The notes: a model not told the origin generated them from the letters alone. A stretch of DNA of 64,000 nucleotides from Galerina marginata (GCA_023014335.1 JAECYW010000039.1:141254-205253), one strand, 5' to 3'. Counted from the stretch's first letter, positions 1 through 10,948 are shown. Numbers and translations: made by a program.

Positions 1-670
1 TCAGTAAGCCTGATCCCTTTGAGTTGTCTTTCAGAAGCTTGATCGGATCAATTCCGCCCCAATACAGCCAACTGAATCATGAGAAATTTGTGGGGTTGGG
101 GAAAACTTTTGGTGGTCGAAGCAGTGTCGGCTCTGAATTGGGAGTACGTAGCATTGAAAGTACGAAAAAAGAATCTTCCAAGGGACATGAATCATTACCG
201 AGTACTTACAGAAGCTTTGCATACGTGAGCCGAACAGCCAGTATTACCACATGTACTAATGGCCCCTGACCATAGATATGCGCGTGAACGTGTCTACGGA
301 AATTCACATATTGGAGATAATCTCATACCTGGCTTTCCGGACTTTCCTTAATTTCGTGAATCGTGGTCGTCTTCTAGTATAACTAGCATGGTCCCGATCG
401 TGACAACTTTTCTATAAGGCCCTTCGATCTCTGTTTAGAAATGACATGAGGCATCGTTCGCATAAAACACAGCGTTCTATGGCGCTAGGCAGCAGGTGTG
501 GAATATATATATTAAACGTTCGCGTGAGGTTCAAGGAGACCTACCCAGTTCTACTCCATATTGACTCCACAATCGATTTCGGTATGCGAGTCGTAAGCAA
601 CAACATTTTTTTTTCAATCTGAAGCAATTCTAACGGATGTCTCTAAGCTCCGTCCACGCGCAACTCGCAA
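1..670. other. No convincing gene at left edge
   Basis: Short open frames occur on both strands, but none has a recognisable motif, a matching paralog in the window or a good splice pattern. A run of nine T near 606-614 lies just before the first supported gene. A first exon of the family I gene downstream may lie around 637-675, because a basic stretch ending in Arg-Lys-Leu precedes a GTGCGT donor there, but no in-frame ATG was found. Confidence 0.4.
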
Positions 671-725
671 ACTGGTGCGTCCCTGTTGTAGCTTAAATAG
701 TGTTCGTTTTCAAAATAAAACCCAG

Positions 726-1222
726 GAGCCGATAATAGGCATCCACTACCCAATGTCGGGACGCCGGATAGCTCGCAGTTTCGTTGACGAAGGGGTGGCA
801 GACTTTGCGGTACCTAACGCGTGGCCATTCCTCCTTAGACGGTTATCTTCAGAGTCCTCGGCGGACTTCCAATACTACGCCATGAGAATCAACATGGGGA
901 AGATATCCTGCTATATAGCAGGATATATTAACATCGACGTCGACGAAATGTCCGCCATCCTTCCTGGCATCCCATTCGCAGGGGAGATGGTTCTGTTCGA
1001 ATATAAGCGTGGATCCAGGACTAAAATAGGGTTCAAGAAGAATCCAGGTGGAACTAGGCGCTCTTTGCACACGTCGGCGATTGAGGCGTAAGTTATATAT
1101 TTTGCTGTCAATATAAGTTTCAACAATGACCTTACTAATAACTTATCAGGTACGTACGGAGAATCATCCATGCAAGAGAAAATGGGAAAGCGCCGGCTAA
1201 GGAAATAAATGTTGACATCTAG
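726..1222 (+). CDS. Family I protein, copy 1 (GIHYP / GE-LFE family)
   Basis: Small protein of unknown function, one of a multi-copy family in this window. The main exon (726-1087) begins after an acceptor at AAACCCAG and opens with the family signature I-G-I-H-Y-P. It continues with a conserved core containing I-A-G-Y-I-(N/D) and then G-E-M-V-L-F-E. It ends at A-I-E-A, where a phase-2 intron (1088-1149, GTAAGT...CAG) is removed. The last exon (1150-1222) reads Y-V-R-R-I-I and ends at TAG. Copies at 49.0, 50.2 and 54.6 kb share the same intron position and the same A-(Y/F)-(I/V)-(K/R) start of the last exon, which supports the splice model. The 5' end is not resolved; an ATG at 753 would lose the HYP signature. 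No signal peptide or transmembrane segment is visible. No known domain was recognised. Confidence 0.6.
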
Positions 1223-1308
1223 AGTACTGATTATGAGGGTCGTAAAGTTCTGTCTTTGTCCTAATATAAAGTTCCTGCGGTCCCAATTCGCTTGCGCACG
1301 CAATTTCC

Positions 1309-1502
1309 ATGCCTAGTCAGGGACCGCCTCCTTACGATAGCGATGATATCGATACTGATATTGCACGCTCTTACTCAGCACTCACAAGCGTCCCGATAAA
1401 TTCGAGCAGCGTTAAATGTAAGTAAACTTATATATTGACTCGTAGTAACTTGAGATACCCACAGGCTGCAGAACTCATGCGCCGCGGCAGATTCAGCGCT
1501 AG
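1309..1502 (+). CDS. Possible tiny two-exon gene
   Basis: An ATG at 1309 opens an exon rich in Asp, Ser and Pro (it starts M-P-S-Q-G-P-P-P-Y-D). A well-formed intron follows, from GTAAGTAAAC to CCCACAG, and a short second exon ends at TAG (1500-1502). The product would be about 50 residues. The intron signals are good but the protein has no relative here and no motif, so this may be a 5' fragment of a lost gene or chance. Confidence 0.22.
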
Positions 1503-1938
1503 ATCACTGGAGTGGCTGTGCTATGTGTTAGCGCCAAATAACTAGACAGAACTACACTGACAATGGCATGAGCTTTGATTTAAGCGCTTTTCAGCTTTTA
1601 GTCTGTATCGAGTTTGCACATGTACACCTACTGACTACGTTGCTGGGTTGCATTTTACGGATTAGTAAGAGATCTTCTTTGAAATAGGACGAAGAAACAA
1701 TATAAATGCTGCAAGAAATAATACTGCGAAAAAAAATGGCCTGAAACCGTTGAAATTACCAATCTCTCAACCTCAGAGAGAAAGCCTAATAAAATGTGAG
1801 GCACCGTCGCTGCCTCAAAAACGATGACTCTGATCATGAATGGCACGATAGAATTAGAGTAAATATGGGAAAGAAATTTAGAGATCTCTCGTTATATAAC
1901 GCAATTTTTTTGATCAACAAAAAGTACGAAGTAAATCG
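1503..1938. other. Intergenic, AT-rich
   Basis: No supported gene. The 3' part (about 1860-1938) lies downstream of the RING gene on the minus strand and probably contains its 3' untranslated region. Confidence 0.4.
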
Positions 1939-2833
1939 TTAGGTCTGGAAGCAGTCAAGAAACAGACCATTGAATTCTGAAGTATCACTTCGCTCAGCGA
2001 ACGGGGTCTCGGTGCACGGCTTGTAGCATCGAGGGCATTGATAGGCAAAAGTCCTCTCGGGATTCTTGAGGGTCGCTCGCATGATTTCCATGTCTTGAGG
2101 GGTCAAATCCTTGGGTATTTTACAGACGCCAGTTATATCCCTCGCCTTCCAGATGCGCTTCCTTAAATGCTCGCTGAAAAGGTTCCGGAGGCACCTACAG
2201 CAGAACCTATGAGAGCACCGCAGTCTATGCGCAATTAAACAGTGTTTGAGCTAAAGTTACAAAGGAGAACATGGATTAACCGACCGAGCAGGGTCCTTGA
2301 ATTCCTTGCGGCACAAATAGCAATGTTTAGTGCGCCACTTATAGACGCGCCACGGTCGCTCAAACACGCTGTGAAGGTAGGTGGGATTAACGACGTCCTT
2401 TGCGCTCTCCTGGATCCGGAAATGCTAGACAGTAGAAGTAAGCTTGTTATGAAAGGACGGAGAAGCCTAGAGTGGAATGCCGAACCATGAGTGCCGGTGT
2501 TTTTGTGGCGACAGGATTCTCAACCAATTTAAGAGGATGGGAGCAATTAACAACATCGTCTGCGCCGTCCTGGATAGCCTAGATAGTGAAAGTAAGCGCA
2601 GTATGAAAGGATGGAGAAATGCACAGTGGAATGCCGAACCGTGGGGTATTCCCCGGCTTCTGCTACAGCTGCGAGGAACCATGGCTCCTCAAACAACCTA
2701 TGATAATGATACGACCAGTTCGAATTCACACCCTCCTTGATAGCCTGGACAGTGAAAGTAAGCCTGGTATGAGATAATGGAGAAACTTTGACCGAACCGC
2801 GTGAGTCTCCGGAGTCTCTGTGGCGTCTGACAT
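1939..2833 (-). CDS. RING-type zinc-binding protein with repeated exons
   Basis: Multi-exon minus-strand gene that is not visible as one open frame. A TATA-like CCATATAAACC lies upstream of an ATG at 2831-2833 (M-S-D-A-T-E-T-P). Three short exons starting at 2744, 2578 and 2424 follow. They are tandem paralogs (A-I-(K/Q)-(E/D)-G... in the first two). The 2424-2261 exon contains H-C-Y-L-C, and the last exon (2224-1939) contains C-S-H-R-F-C-C-R-C-L and later Y-Q-C-P-R-C. Together these give C-x2-C, then C-x-H-x2-C-x2-C, then C-x2-C, a RING-like arrangement. RING proteins usually act as E3 ubiquitin ligases; that is family knowledge, not shown here. The last intron (2225-2260) is only 36 nt and the donors of the repeated exons (GTTCGG) are weak, so the N-terminal half is tentative. 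The stop is TAA at 1939-1941. Confidence 0.55.
2261..2833 (-). repeat. Tandem exon-intron units in the RING gene
   Basis: Units of about 155-166 bp are repeated. The acceptor-exon junctions sit at 2744, 2578 and 2424, each preceded by a similar branch/acceptor tract (GCTTACTT...CTGTC/TCTAG or CAG). Exon sequences have diverged to roughly two thirds similarity by eye. This looks like exon duplication inside one gene rather than a satellite. Confidence 0.6.
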
Positions 2834-3049
2834 TGAATATCGCTGCGCTATACGCGAATTGTTGGGAGCATGAGTTGGCGGAGAGGGGGTTTATATGGCA
2901 CTGCCGACTGATTGTCGTCTTAGAATGGAATTGAAACGAGTTTACAAAAGAGCATCGAATAGCCCTTTGCTACAAAGGCTATTTGTGGTTTCGATTCCTG
3001 CATTGGCCATGGCCTCTAATTTTGAGGATAGCGATGACTACCGTTGACG

Positions 3050-3404
3050 AGGGTATGATTATAATCGACTCTGACCGGCGCCGACCGTGTGTCAATTTAG
3101 ATTAGATCTCTTCAGTAGCACGGCAGGCGTAGATCCAATTCTAGGAGAAGTTGACTGTCCATATTGATTCTCCACATGATTAGCTCGTACTTATAAGTTT
3201 TCGGGCTCTGGCGCGTCGCGAAAACCGGGCGGAATTTCCTACTGCGCATGCCACGATGTTGAGGGTTGCGAAACCGAATACAAAGAAGACTGCAACCACT
3301 TTATTTCCTTTCCTTGAGGCTGCTTGGCCGAGTTCTTTGACCCAGTTGTTGGAGGTAATCTGTTGCTCGATTGCTTCATGGATATCCATGGGCAAAGGTT
3401 GCAT
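3050..3404 (-). pseudogene. Truncated copy of the GMSSDES-type gene
   Basis: The minus strand encodes a diverged version of the N-terminal part of the gene at 38,598-40,284. It starts M-Q-P-L-P-M-D and contains N-W-V-K-E-L-G-Q, against N-S-W-V-K-G-L-S-Q in the intact copy. Nucleotide similarity continues to about 3,050, past where the reading frame breaks, and then stops. It lacks everything after the first exon, including the GMSSDES part. It marks the outer end of inverted-duplication arm A, abutting the RING gene. Confidence 0.6.
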
Positions 3405-4117
3405 CGGAACATACTCGAAATGTCTGCGAACTTATGTAATCATAACGGATTTTATTACTAGACGGCGCCTACTTATACCTTCAGTTCCCGTTCGACGCTA
3501 ACCCAGGGAGAAAACTTCCTGGGTTTGCATCATGATATCGTAGACGTTCAGGTCAACGAGGCAAATGCCATATTCCCCTCAGTTGATTCTTAGAGCCAAG
3601 AAGTTAGCGTGACACGCGCTAACGCTCTTGTCCAATGCCGCAGAGACCCTCGCGGAACAAAAGAGGTATACAATGGAATGGAAGTGACGCCCCAAGCATT
3701 GTTCCTTCACTCCCACGGCCAATGCTCCTTTTCTAAAATCGCATTCTATTAATAATTAGGATCAATACTTCTAATCGACCCCGGGCCCGAACGTGGAAGA
3801 AGAAGACCAGTGGGCGTACAAACTAGGAAAGTCGCGAGGACAAAGCGAGGTGAACACATGTACTTGGAACACATGTACATGTACTTACAGATTTCTTTTT
3901 GAAAGTCTGACTCAAGATCTGTCGGTGGAAATCGAGACTGAGATCTCGATATACGGCGGGGAGATACGAGTCGCAGCTGCAGGTAGCCCATATGCATGGA
4001 TCTGGCACATTGAGAATTAATGGTGATGATTAGGACGCACTTCCCATCCATACCCGTGCCCGTGGCCAACTCTATAAAGATGAAATTTCGACGACTACCA
4101 GTCTCGATCAAAAATCA

Positions 4118-6729
4118 ATGTTCCTACCATCGGTATCCACCACATACACGTTGGCGTTCATCTGCGTCGTTTCGGTATTCTTTTATAAATACTGCGGCTA
4201 TTTTTTCCTCCACGGTGCCGGCCAAAGTTTGGTCTGCAGCTTGATGAGAAGAATTCCGTGTCTATCCTCTTACTCGGTCAACAACAGCGACAAGGTCAAA
4301 GATACAATATATATATCGAGTTTCTATAATTAATTATCACTGCGACTAATTTGAACAGTTACGGGCGATACCGGTACCCAGCGAGGGAGGCCTAGCTCCC
4401 ACAGGCCTAGGAACCTCAATCGATGAGAATGATGACTACCACTCGTTCGGCGATCGCGACATAGGCCAAGAAAAGATAGTCCTGGATAACACGCATCCGC
4501 CGTATGTTTAAATTTACTGTCGTATATTCACGTAGAGTTCACGCAGTTTTTCAACAACAGGCCGCAGGGTCTATTGATGTCGATTTCTCATCCCACTCGG
4601 ATGTCAAAATCTGGAAAGTGAAAGCGCCTGAAGAGGTTACTCAGAGTCGTCTTCGAGAAGTCACTTTTTGAAGAAGAAGTAAAGGCAATCGCAGAGCTTA
4701 TCGGGGTAGCGTCAACGGTCGAAGACGTTTCAGCATCTGTGCTAGCGTTAGGTCGTTTGAAGTTCCCCACTAAAATGGTCGTTCAGATGATTAGCGATAT
4801 ATTGGGGCTGCAGTCGAATCGACACCTCGCGGCTAGATCTGTATCCCATCCTAAACCATGGCCAACTTCGACGAATAGGTACCCAGCCAATATCCATTCA
4901 TAATGTTTTCTGCGCTGATCAGCTTTCAAATTCTTCAAGGTCGACCCAGAGAATGACACAAGTCCGACGATCCGAATCACATTCAGCGTCGGGATCTGGC
5001 ACTGAGGCTACAGAGGGTAAATACACACACCCCAGGTACGTCTTATTGACTATCACAGTTCCTCTTTATTGGCTCATTACGCGCTAGTTCGCAGGACTCA
5101 AGTCTCTCTCCAGCCACGCAGCTGCAACAAGTGTCAGGCAGATTTATAATGAGAGGCAAGTCGTCGAATAAATTTTAGCAGGCGACTTATATCATTGCAG
5201 AATCGACGGGCTTGCAATACGACCAATATTCAAGGGCGAATTTTAGGTATGCCTGCATGCTGCATTTTAGATTTAATGAGGTGTTGTTGAATCCTCTGAT
5301 CTGTTTCCAGCACACTAGAAGCGGAACAAAGCAGCGATGCTGGTATTGACCAAACGGCCATCCAGCACCCATTTATTCACACGTAAGTGTCGACAGTTTT
5401 TCTTAGGGAATCGACTGAGAAAAACCGAACGAAAAATTCTAGTGGAAACAACGATAAAGCCAGTCCGGATCCGGAGATACGCTCAAGCTTTGAGTCAAAG
5501 CAGAATCCTTTGTCTTCTCGAAGCAGGCTGGGCTCTGCAAGTGGCACGGAGGTCGAAATCGAGTATTGCCCCTCAAATCTGTGCGCGGACCTTTGCTTAG
5601 TTTATTCATAGCCTATCTCCCGGAACACAACCCGTTGTCTCCGAGCTGGACAATACAAACATAAGGCAAGGACAAGACGAAGACAACCACCAGTACAAGC
5701 AAAAGTATGTAAATTTTCTCTCCGACAGCATTGTTGAATTGTTGACTAACTCTGTAAATTAGTGCCGAGCTGACGACTGGACCCATCTCGAATAAAAGCG
5801 AATCCGAGTTAACATACGCTTACCGTGATGACTCCGATCAAGCTTTGAGCTATGTCAGCGAAATAACAAAGTATGGACACCCTGCGTCCTAACCCTTTTT
5901 CATCATTGACGCTATGTAGTAAGGGCCAAGACACAGATTTAGACTGGCAGCCCAAGGCAGCCGCGTTAGTCCCTGTTTTGAAGCCTATACAATGTAGCTA
6001 GCTAACTCCTTCGAAGTCGTGACGTCGATGTCGGCCGAAAGGCCTCCGAGAACAAAGGCATATCGAAAGATCCTTCCAATGTCAGTCAAAAAAATGACAC
6101 TGAATCTCTTATGTCCCCCGGTAGCCATCGCCAAAAGTACAGTTATCAGACGCGCGGTTTGACGTCAAGGCTGACTCGTGCCGTACGCGATGATCGTGCG
6201 GTAGACTCACAAAATCGATATCCACCCAATGTAACTGCAATCAAGACCAAACTCACACCATTGAGTACGTTGGTGATCATAACGAGTTTGTCCTGTTCCA
6301 AGCTAAAGGTTACCAATAGGCTATTGGTGGGATAAACGAGCACTCACCGGTGACCACAAGGACCACTCTATGACTTGGACGACCTCATCCGCAAATTTTA
6401 AAATACTAGGCCCTGAAATCAGGGCAGGAATTGGACACATTCACGTACACCATGACACTTCCGATGATCGCGTGCAAGTCTGGATGTTCGAGAAAGACAG
6501 TTGGTCGGACATCAGTCAGAAGTACCCGTACGGATCGATGGATAAATCGCTCGTTGTTCACCACCCCATTTTCACGGAGCTTCTCCTTTCTAAACGTGGA
6601 AAATTTAATGCGCCTACCTTTATCAGGAACTTGGTTGTCAAAGATAGACAGTCACGAGTACGAAACCCTCTGGATCCCCAAACATCTGGGTTGCGACAAT
6701 CACAGCGCGGAGGGGAGAAGACAGCTTGA
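4118..6729 (+). CDS. Family II GHxHxH-domain gene, arm A copy
   Basis: Multi-exon gene paralogous to 35,207-37,859. The first exon (ATG 4118, M-F-L-P-S-V) has a hydrophobic stretch (about residues 12-34) that could be a membrane segment. Against arm B its indels are multiples of three, which supports coding. A second exon after GAACAG encodes an acidic stretch ending D-N-T-H-P-P. Middle exons, about 4.5-6.0 kb, are Ser/Thr-rich and only partly resolved. The exon at about 6020-6264 is polar and disordered. The last exon starts after CCAATAG near 6322. It holds M-T-W-T-T-S-S-A-N-F-K, then G-H-I-H-V-H-H, Q-V-W-M-F-E and Y-P-Y-G, and ends at TGA 6729. The three alternating histidines suggest metal or ligand binding, but that is inference. 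No known family was recognised. Confidence 0.5.
4600..5142 (+). repeat. Near-identical tract shared with arm B
   Basis: This stretch matches the reverse complement of about 36,873-37,415 with only around ten differences seen by eye, in both coding-like and intron-like sequence. On both sides similarity drops sharply, for example before 4590 and after 5145. Such an island in an older duplication is what a gene-conversion event between inverted copies would leave. Confidence 0.65.
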
Positions 6730-7112
6730 ACGGCCTCATGATAATGACCATCTAGATCTGTACATGTAAGCGAACGGTTCCTTCGAGTTCGCACCTTATA
6801 TACATGAGTTAATAAAATCGATTACGGTGATAGTCTGGTGTAGCATATCACTGCATGACCAATTGCTGTATATATATGAATCTAGAGGACCAGGGTGATC
6901 ATACTAAGCATATATCTCATTAATACCTGGTCTTGTGCGTGTGAACGGAAGTTCTTGTCGCTTCTGATACGTGAACAGAGCCGGGCATTCGGCGCTATAG
7001 CTAGCTCTATAATCGTCTTAAACCCATGTCCCGAACGAGTATGGATGCGAAGCCTAGGCTTGGCGTATATATATATCGCTTTTGATTATCTTACCCACTT
7101 CCACATACCATC

Positions 7113-8798
7113 ATGGAGTTTGACGAGCTCGAGGGCAACTTGTTTGGACCTAATTTTCCGGACACAAAAGCTCTCAGTTGCGACATTGCAACCCTTGGAG
7201 CTCCTATTTCATTGGCATTAGACAGCTCCGGCCAATATCTCGCTGTTGGCTACCGAGGTGGATTTGTTGAAGTACGTTATAGGATTATGCCAGTCCTCAG
7301 TGTCCATAAGCTCACTTAAGACCTAGATTCGGACCACTACAGATTACAACACCTCCATCAGAACGTTTAGGACTGGCGCACCGGTGAAGCGAATACTGGC
7401 GCTGACAAGGAAAGTTCCGTCTTCGCTTCCAACGTTTGCGCTCGGGTCTGCGAATGGGTTGCTTCATACCGTCCAGTTGGGGGCCACGAAGGTGAGGCTA
7501 ACTAGCTTAGACTTCAATGCAGGCGGTATTGACCCTTCCTTCAGTCGGAGGACATCATCTGGACAGATACAGTCAGCGGACCAATTAATGCTATTGCGTA
7601 TGACCAGGCGACAGCGCAACTAGCTGTCGCATTTAACGACTCTGTTTCGGTATTAGAGATGCCCAGAAGAGGTTCGAGAAAATCCTTTCACGGCTTGAAG
7701 TGTTAAAGACGATCTTTGCAAACATCCGCAGACCTGAACCTCCCCCCCCATGCAGCGGTACCTGTGAGCAGGTTCTTAAACCCTGAAGGAGAGTACTTGA
7801 CCGTACACGAGCTACCCTTCAATCTCCATTACTTTAACGGCGTGCTTTTGGTGGTCTACGTCACCCAAGCGTTGTTAGTGGGAATAAAACCCATCTTTGG
7901 TGCAGCTGATTGACTCGTGTATGTTGTGGATTCAGGGCCTTCTCTACCAAGCAGCCTTTCCAGTACTTATGGAGGATTAAAATGCGGTACAACCCAATGT
8001 AGGTGCCATTCCTCCGTCGTAAGCAAAATTGGCGATGAATATAGGATGCCACAGCGGCGGATCGGCACTGTCCTCGGACGGACTCAGCTTCTATGGTCTT
8101 AACATGGTCGATGGTATTGACGAATATTCCACGGTAACACGAAGAGGAGTAACACAATTCCGCTATCTTGCTGCATTTCCGAAGAACTTTCCAAACCGAG
8201 TCTACAACCTCATTTCACCCAGTTCGAATGGCAATCTCATGATGACCGGCCAGAACCAGTCCGTTATTTGTGTCCTCCACGGAGTGAGGAGCGAACTGCA
8301 CAATATTCGCAAAGTCAATCTTAACCCAGACGACCGTAGTGAGCCTTGTCTCTCGTTCTACAACAGGGTATGATTACTCATTAGTTTCAAAGTTACGCGT
8401 TCGCTAGCGAGTCATGACTCATCTATCACAATTTGTTGCTAAATAACTTTCAGGTGCACGGTATCGTAAACGGTAGACCAACTGTCTTTGCGATTAATGG
8501 AGAGGGAGAAGAATCAACGGTGTACATTGTGCAGTGGCGCAAAGCTTCTACCGCCCAGTCAGTAACCCATGGCCAGGTCACTTTTGCAGAGGTGTGCATT
8601 TCGCTAGCTACCTACATAACGACATTGGTATTAATAGTGATAATCCAGGTTGCCCTCGCCCTTCTGCTGTTTTGTTCAGTAGGCAATGCGTTGATCCTCT
8701 TTTATTTTGGCATGCGACTGGAGAATAGAGTGTGTGAAGTGCAGAAATTCAAGGAAGCAGTAGATCTAGCTATAGCGCTAGCGCCTTCTTCGAACTAA
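7113..8798 (+). pseudogene. WD40-repeat protein, partly decayed
   Basis: A TATATATA element lies near 7069 and an ATG at 7113 starts M-E-F-D-E-L-E-G-N. The first exon contains S-G-Q-Y-L-A-V-G-Y, a WD40-like strand pattern. Later pieces include F-A-L-G-S-A-N-G-L-L-H-T-V-Q-L, then P-I-N-A-I-A-Y-D-Q-A-T-A-Q-L-A-V-A-F-N-D, and A-L-S-S-D-G-L-S-F-Y-G-L-N. The last exon ends in a strongly hydrophobic helix (T-L-V-L-I-V-I-I-Q-V-A-L-A-L) and stops at 8798. Between 7480 and 8040 the WD40 pieces lie in different frames and only a 31-nt intron could join two of them, so at least one frameshift is likely. WD40 propellers are scaffolds; nothing points to a specific partner. The 6800-7112 stretch before it holds no gene that I can see. 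Confidence 0.5.
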
Positions 8799-9370
8799 TT
8801 GCAATTAGTAGTATTGGAATGAAGGATTTCAACGAGTCGCATTCGAAGGCAAGGAAATCCCGACGTCTTTGAATTGTTGGGCATCAGATATTGTTCGGGT
8901 AACGCCTAAAACTGCAGATCTGTCGCCTGCAGGAATGTAACTATACATATGCTTGGCCACGCGCTAGATTGACTAGAGCATTATATATACAGAATAGATC
9001 TAGATCTAGCTATAGACAATCCATGGCCAGTAGTCTATGTTGAATGGTAACATTTTGGTCCGGACATCCTGGTTAAATTGAAAGGAGGAGATTTAAAACT
9101 AATCGTGGAACGGAAGGTAGACCTAGAGGTGAGTGGTGAACCCAATGAACCCAATCATGAGGAATGTAGCTATGATCATGATCATGAACGATTTTCTTAT
9201 GGAAATGACAGTCGGAAATGGATCCATTGATCTGAAAAGGGAGAAAGACAATATTTTGATAATTTGACGAGTGAAGTTTACAAAGAACGGCAATGACAAC
9301 AAGAATCGAAAGCTGTTATGAGCACATTGTATAGATACGAGGGCAAGCAAAGGAGGACAAGACTTCCCAA
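8799..9370. other. Intergenic, palindrome-rich
   Basis: No gene. It contains clustered palindromes: repeated AGATCTAGATCTAG at about 8996-9010 and TGATCATGATCATG at about 9175-9188. The right part is the 3' flank of the Zn2Cys6 gene. Confidence 0.45.
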
Positions 9371-10742
9371 CTAGCCATAACCGCGGTATTTTGATGCCTC
9401 TTCCTCCACATAAACCTTGAGGTCCTTTAATTGCGTCATCGTTTCCTCTTGCGATTTCCGTGACATGCGAATTAGAACAGTATTAATTTTCTCGAGGACC
9501 CAGAGCGCCTCTAACAGTTCCTTTTGCGCTAGCGCCAGAGGCAAATAAATATCAAAATTTATATGTATATATAGCTGGTGAAACTCCTTACGCGTATCTA
9601 TGGCCAACCCGGATATAGTGGAGTTTTTTTCTGCTTCCCAAACGGTCCTCTCGGGGGAAGATGCCTCGCCTGGTCGGGGATGGTGAGTTAAAAGGCCTGA
9701 CAGACACTTTAGACGACAGCAGAAACCTACATAGAATTTCTGTGTTAACGGCGTTGCCTGTCGATATTCGCGTGGTTCCGACGCCCTTAGTCGATGTTGC
9801 ATGAGATCCATTACGTTGTTTCATGGTCTCGAGTTCAGCCTGGAGATTGGCAATGGCGGCATTAACGGTCGACTTGTCCTCAATGGCCACCTCCAGTTTG
9901 GAAATGACTTCGTCATATTTCGTTTCCATCGCAGAGAGCTGCCGGGCGAGTGTTTCGGAGTGGCTCTTGAGAACACGAACCTCTATGTGCGATGGCGGGG
10001 CAACTAGGGGTGCAAGCGAACGAGTTGGCAGACACTTCGACGCTTCCGCTTCACCCCGGAAAGTAGAGGAATCACCGTTCAAATCCAATGGGGCAATTGA
10101 ACTATTTTCTATCGCTGTAACTCTTCTCCTTTTCGAGGATCGAACTCCGTTCGTAGAGCATTCGTCGGCAAGGGAGCTATGCCCAGGGAAGTTCTGCGGC
10201 ATGCTGAATCCTATAACCCCACCACCACCGTTAATTGGTCTTTTCGGAACCCGGGATTGGCTACCTTCCTCCATCTCCCTGTCTTCTTCAACGTTCGTAG
10301 TTTTCTTTTTCCCCATCGAACCATTCGAACGAAGGCCATGTCCTTTTTTGGTGTACAATTCCTCAGCTTTTTCTTTCGAGCATCCGAATTCATGCATCGT
10401 GAATTCGACTACAAAAATTTCCTTCCAGGAGCAGGTTCTTTGCCTTTTGGCACATGGCTTGCAACGGTATGGCAAGTCATCCTGCTCGCAGCTGCTTGCA
10501 TTCGGACCACATAAGCGGCAAGGCTGCAGAATAGTGAGCCAGGTACAAGATATCAAGTGCGTAACTTACGCCGAGAGATCGTGTGGAGAATTGTACATAT
10601 TCCGGTGAGTTACTGGCGAGAATGCGCTTGACGAACAACCTGTAGGTACTTCGAAGCCGATTAGAATACTCATGACCGAACCATTGACGTATAATGCCCA
10701 CCTTAATGATACGGAATCTGAGGCGAGAGACTTTGTCGTCAT
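9371..10742 (-). CDS. Zn(II)2Cys6 coiled-coil protein, copy 1 (family III)
   Basis: Likely nuclear regulatory protein. Model: ATG at 10740-10742 (M-T-T-K-S-L-A-S), a 53-nt intron, an exon with Y-R-L-F-V-K-R-I-L, a GTAAGT intron ending CTGCAG, then an exon starting at the zinc cluster. The cysteines are spaced C-x2-C-x6-C-x8-C-x2-C-x6-C, which fits the fungal Zn(II)2Cys6 DNA-binding signature. A conserved basic/aromatic stretch (W-K-E-I-F-V-V-E-F-T) follows, then a long polar Lys/Ser-rich region with R-S-S-K-R-R-R (possible nuclear signal). After that comes a predicted coiled coil (from about L-K-S-H-S-E-T-L to L-E-T-M-K-Q) and a C-terminal piece ending E-A-S-K-Y-R-G-Y-G at TAG 9371. The downstream fungal transcription-factor regulatory domain common in this class is not seen. 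It is divergent from the coiled-coil gene at 10,949. Copy 2 at 42,887 has the same order and intron phases. Confidence 0.72.
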
Positions 10743-10948
10743 CTCCGAGGAATTCTGGACGCGGTTACCAAAGCGTGGAGTGTTGTGTTGAAACTAGTTC
10801 ATAAAATATACGACGGCGTCGTGTTTGGAGTGATTAGCTATAGGAATTCGAACAAGTACGAAACCATCACGTGATAACTTATCTAATCATTCCCACCTTA
10901 GATGATCAATGATCGTCTCCAGATCTGTTGGCGTTCAACGACGAGAAG
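10743..10948. promoter_or_regulatory. Shared divergent promoter, pair 1
   Basis: 206 bp separate the two head-to-head start codons. It includes a palindromic E-box in TCACGTGA (about 10868-10875). The equivalent region of pair 2 has TCACATGA, so TCAC[GA]TGA is shared. It also contains AT-rich stretches (ATAAAATATAC) that could serve as a TATA-type element. No transcript start can be assigned from sequence alone. Confidence 0.45.

Larger units (their letters stand above)
3050..6790 (+). repeat. Inverted segmental duplication, arm A
   Basis: The plus strand here matches the minus strand of 35,190-38,960 in the same order: the GMSSDES 5' fragment, an intergenic spacer, and a family II gene from its membrane exon to its GHxHxH exon. 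Examples are M-I-R-I-V-G-L-V-S-F frames at 4783-4980(-) and 37030-37227(+), and the conserved final exon at 6340-6729(+) and 35207-35630(-). Identity varies strongly along the arm, from roughly 70-80% in most parts to about 98% in the middle, all judged by eye. Confidence 0.85.

Noticed and set aside
2240..2860. Tandem repeat taken first as a satellite, with plus-strand frames 2242-2490 and 2477-2740
   Set aside because: The repeats are exon-intron units of the minus-strand RING gene; the plus frames are shadows.
9823..10608. 261-codon open frame on the plus strand
   Set aside because: Antisense shadow of Zn2Cys6 copy 1, which is supported by the cysteine spacing and by copy 2.
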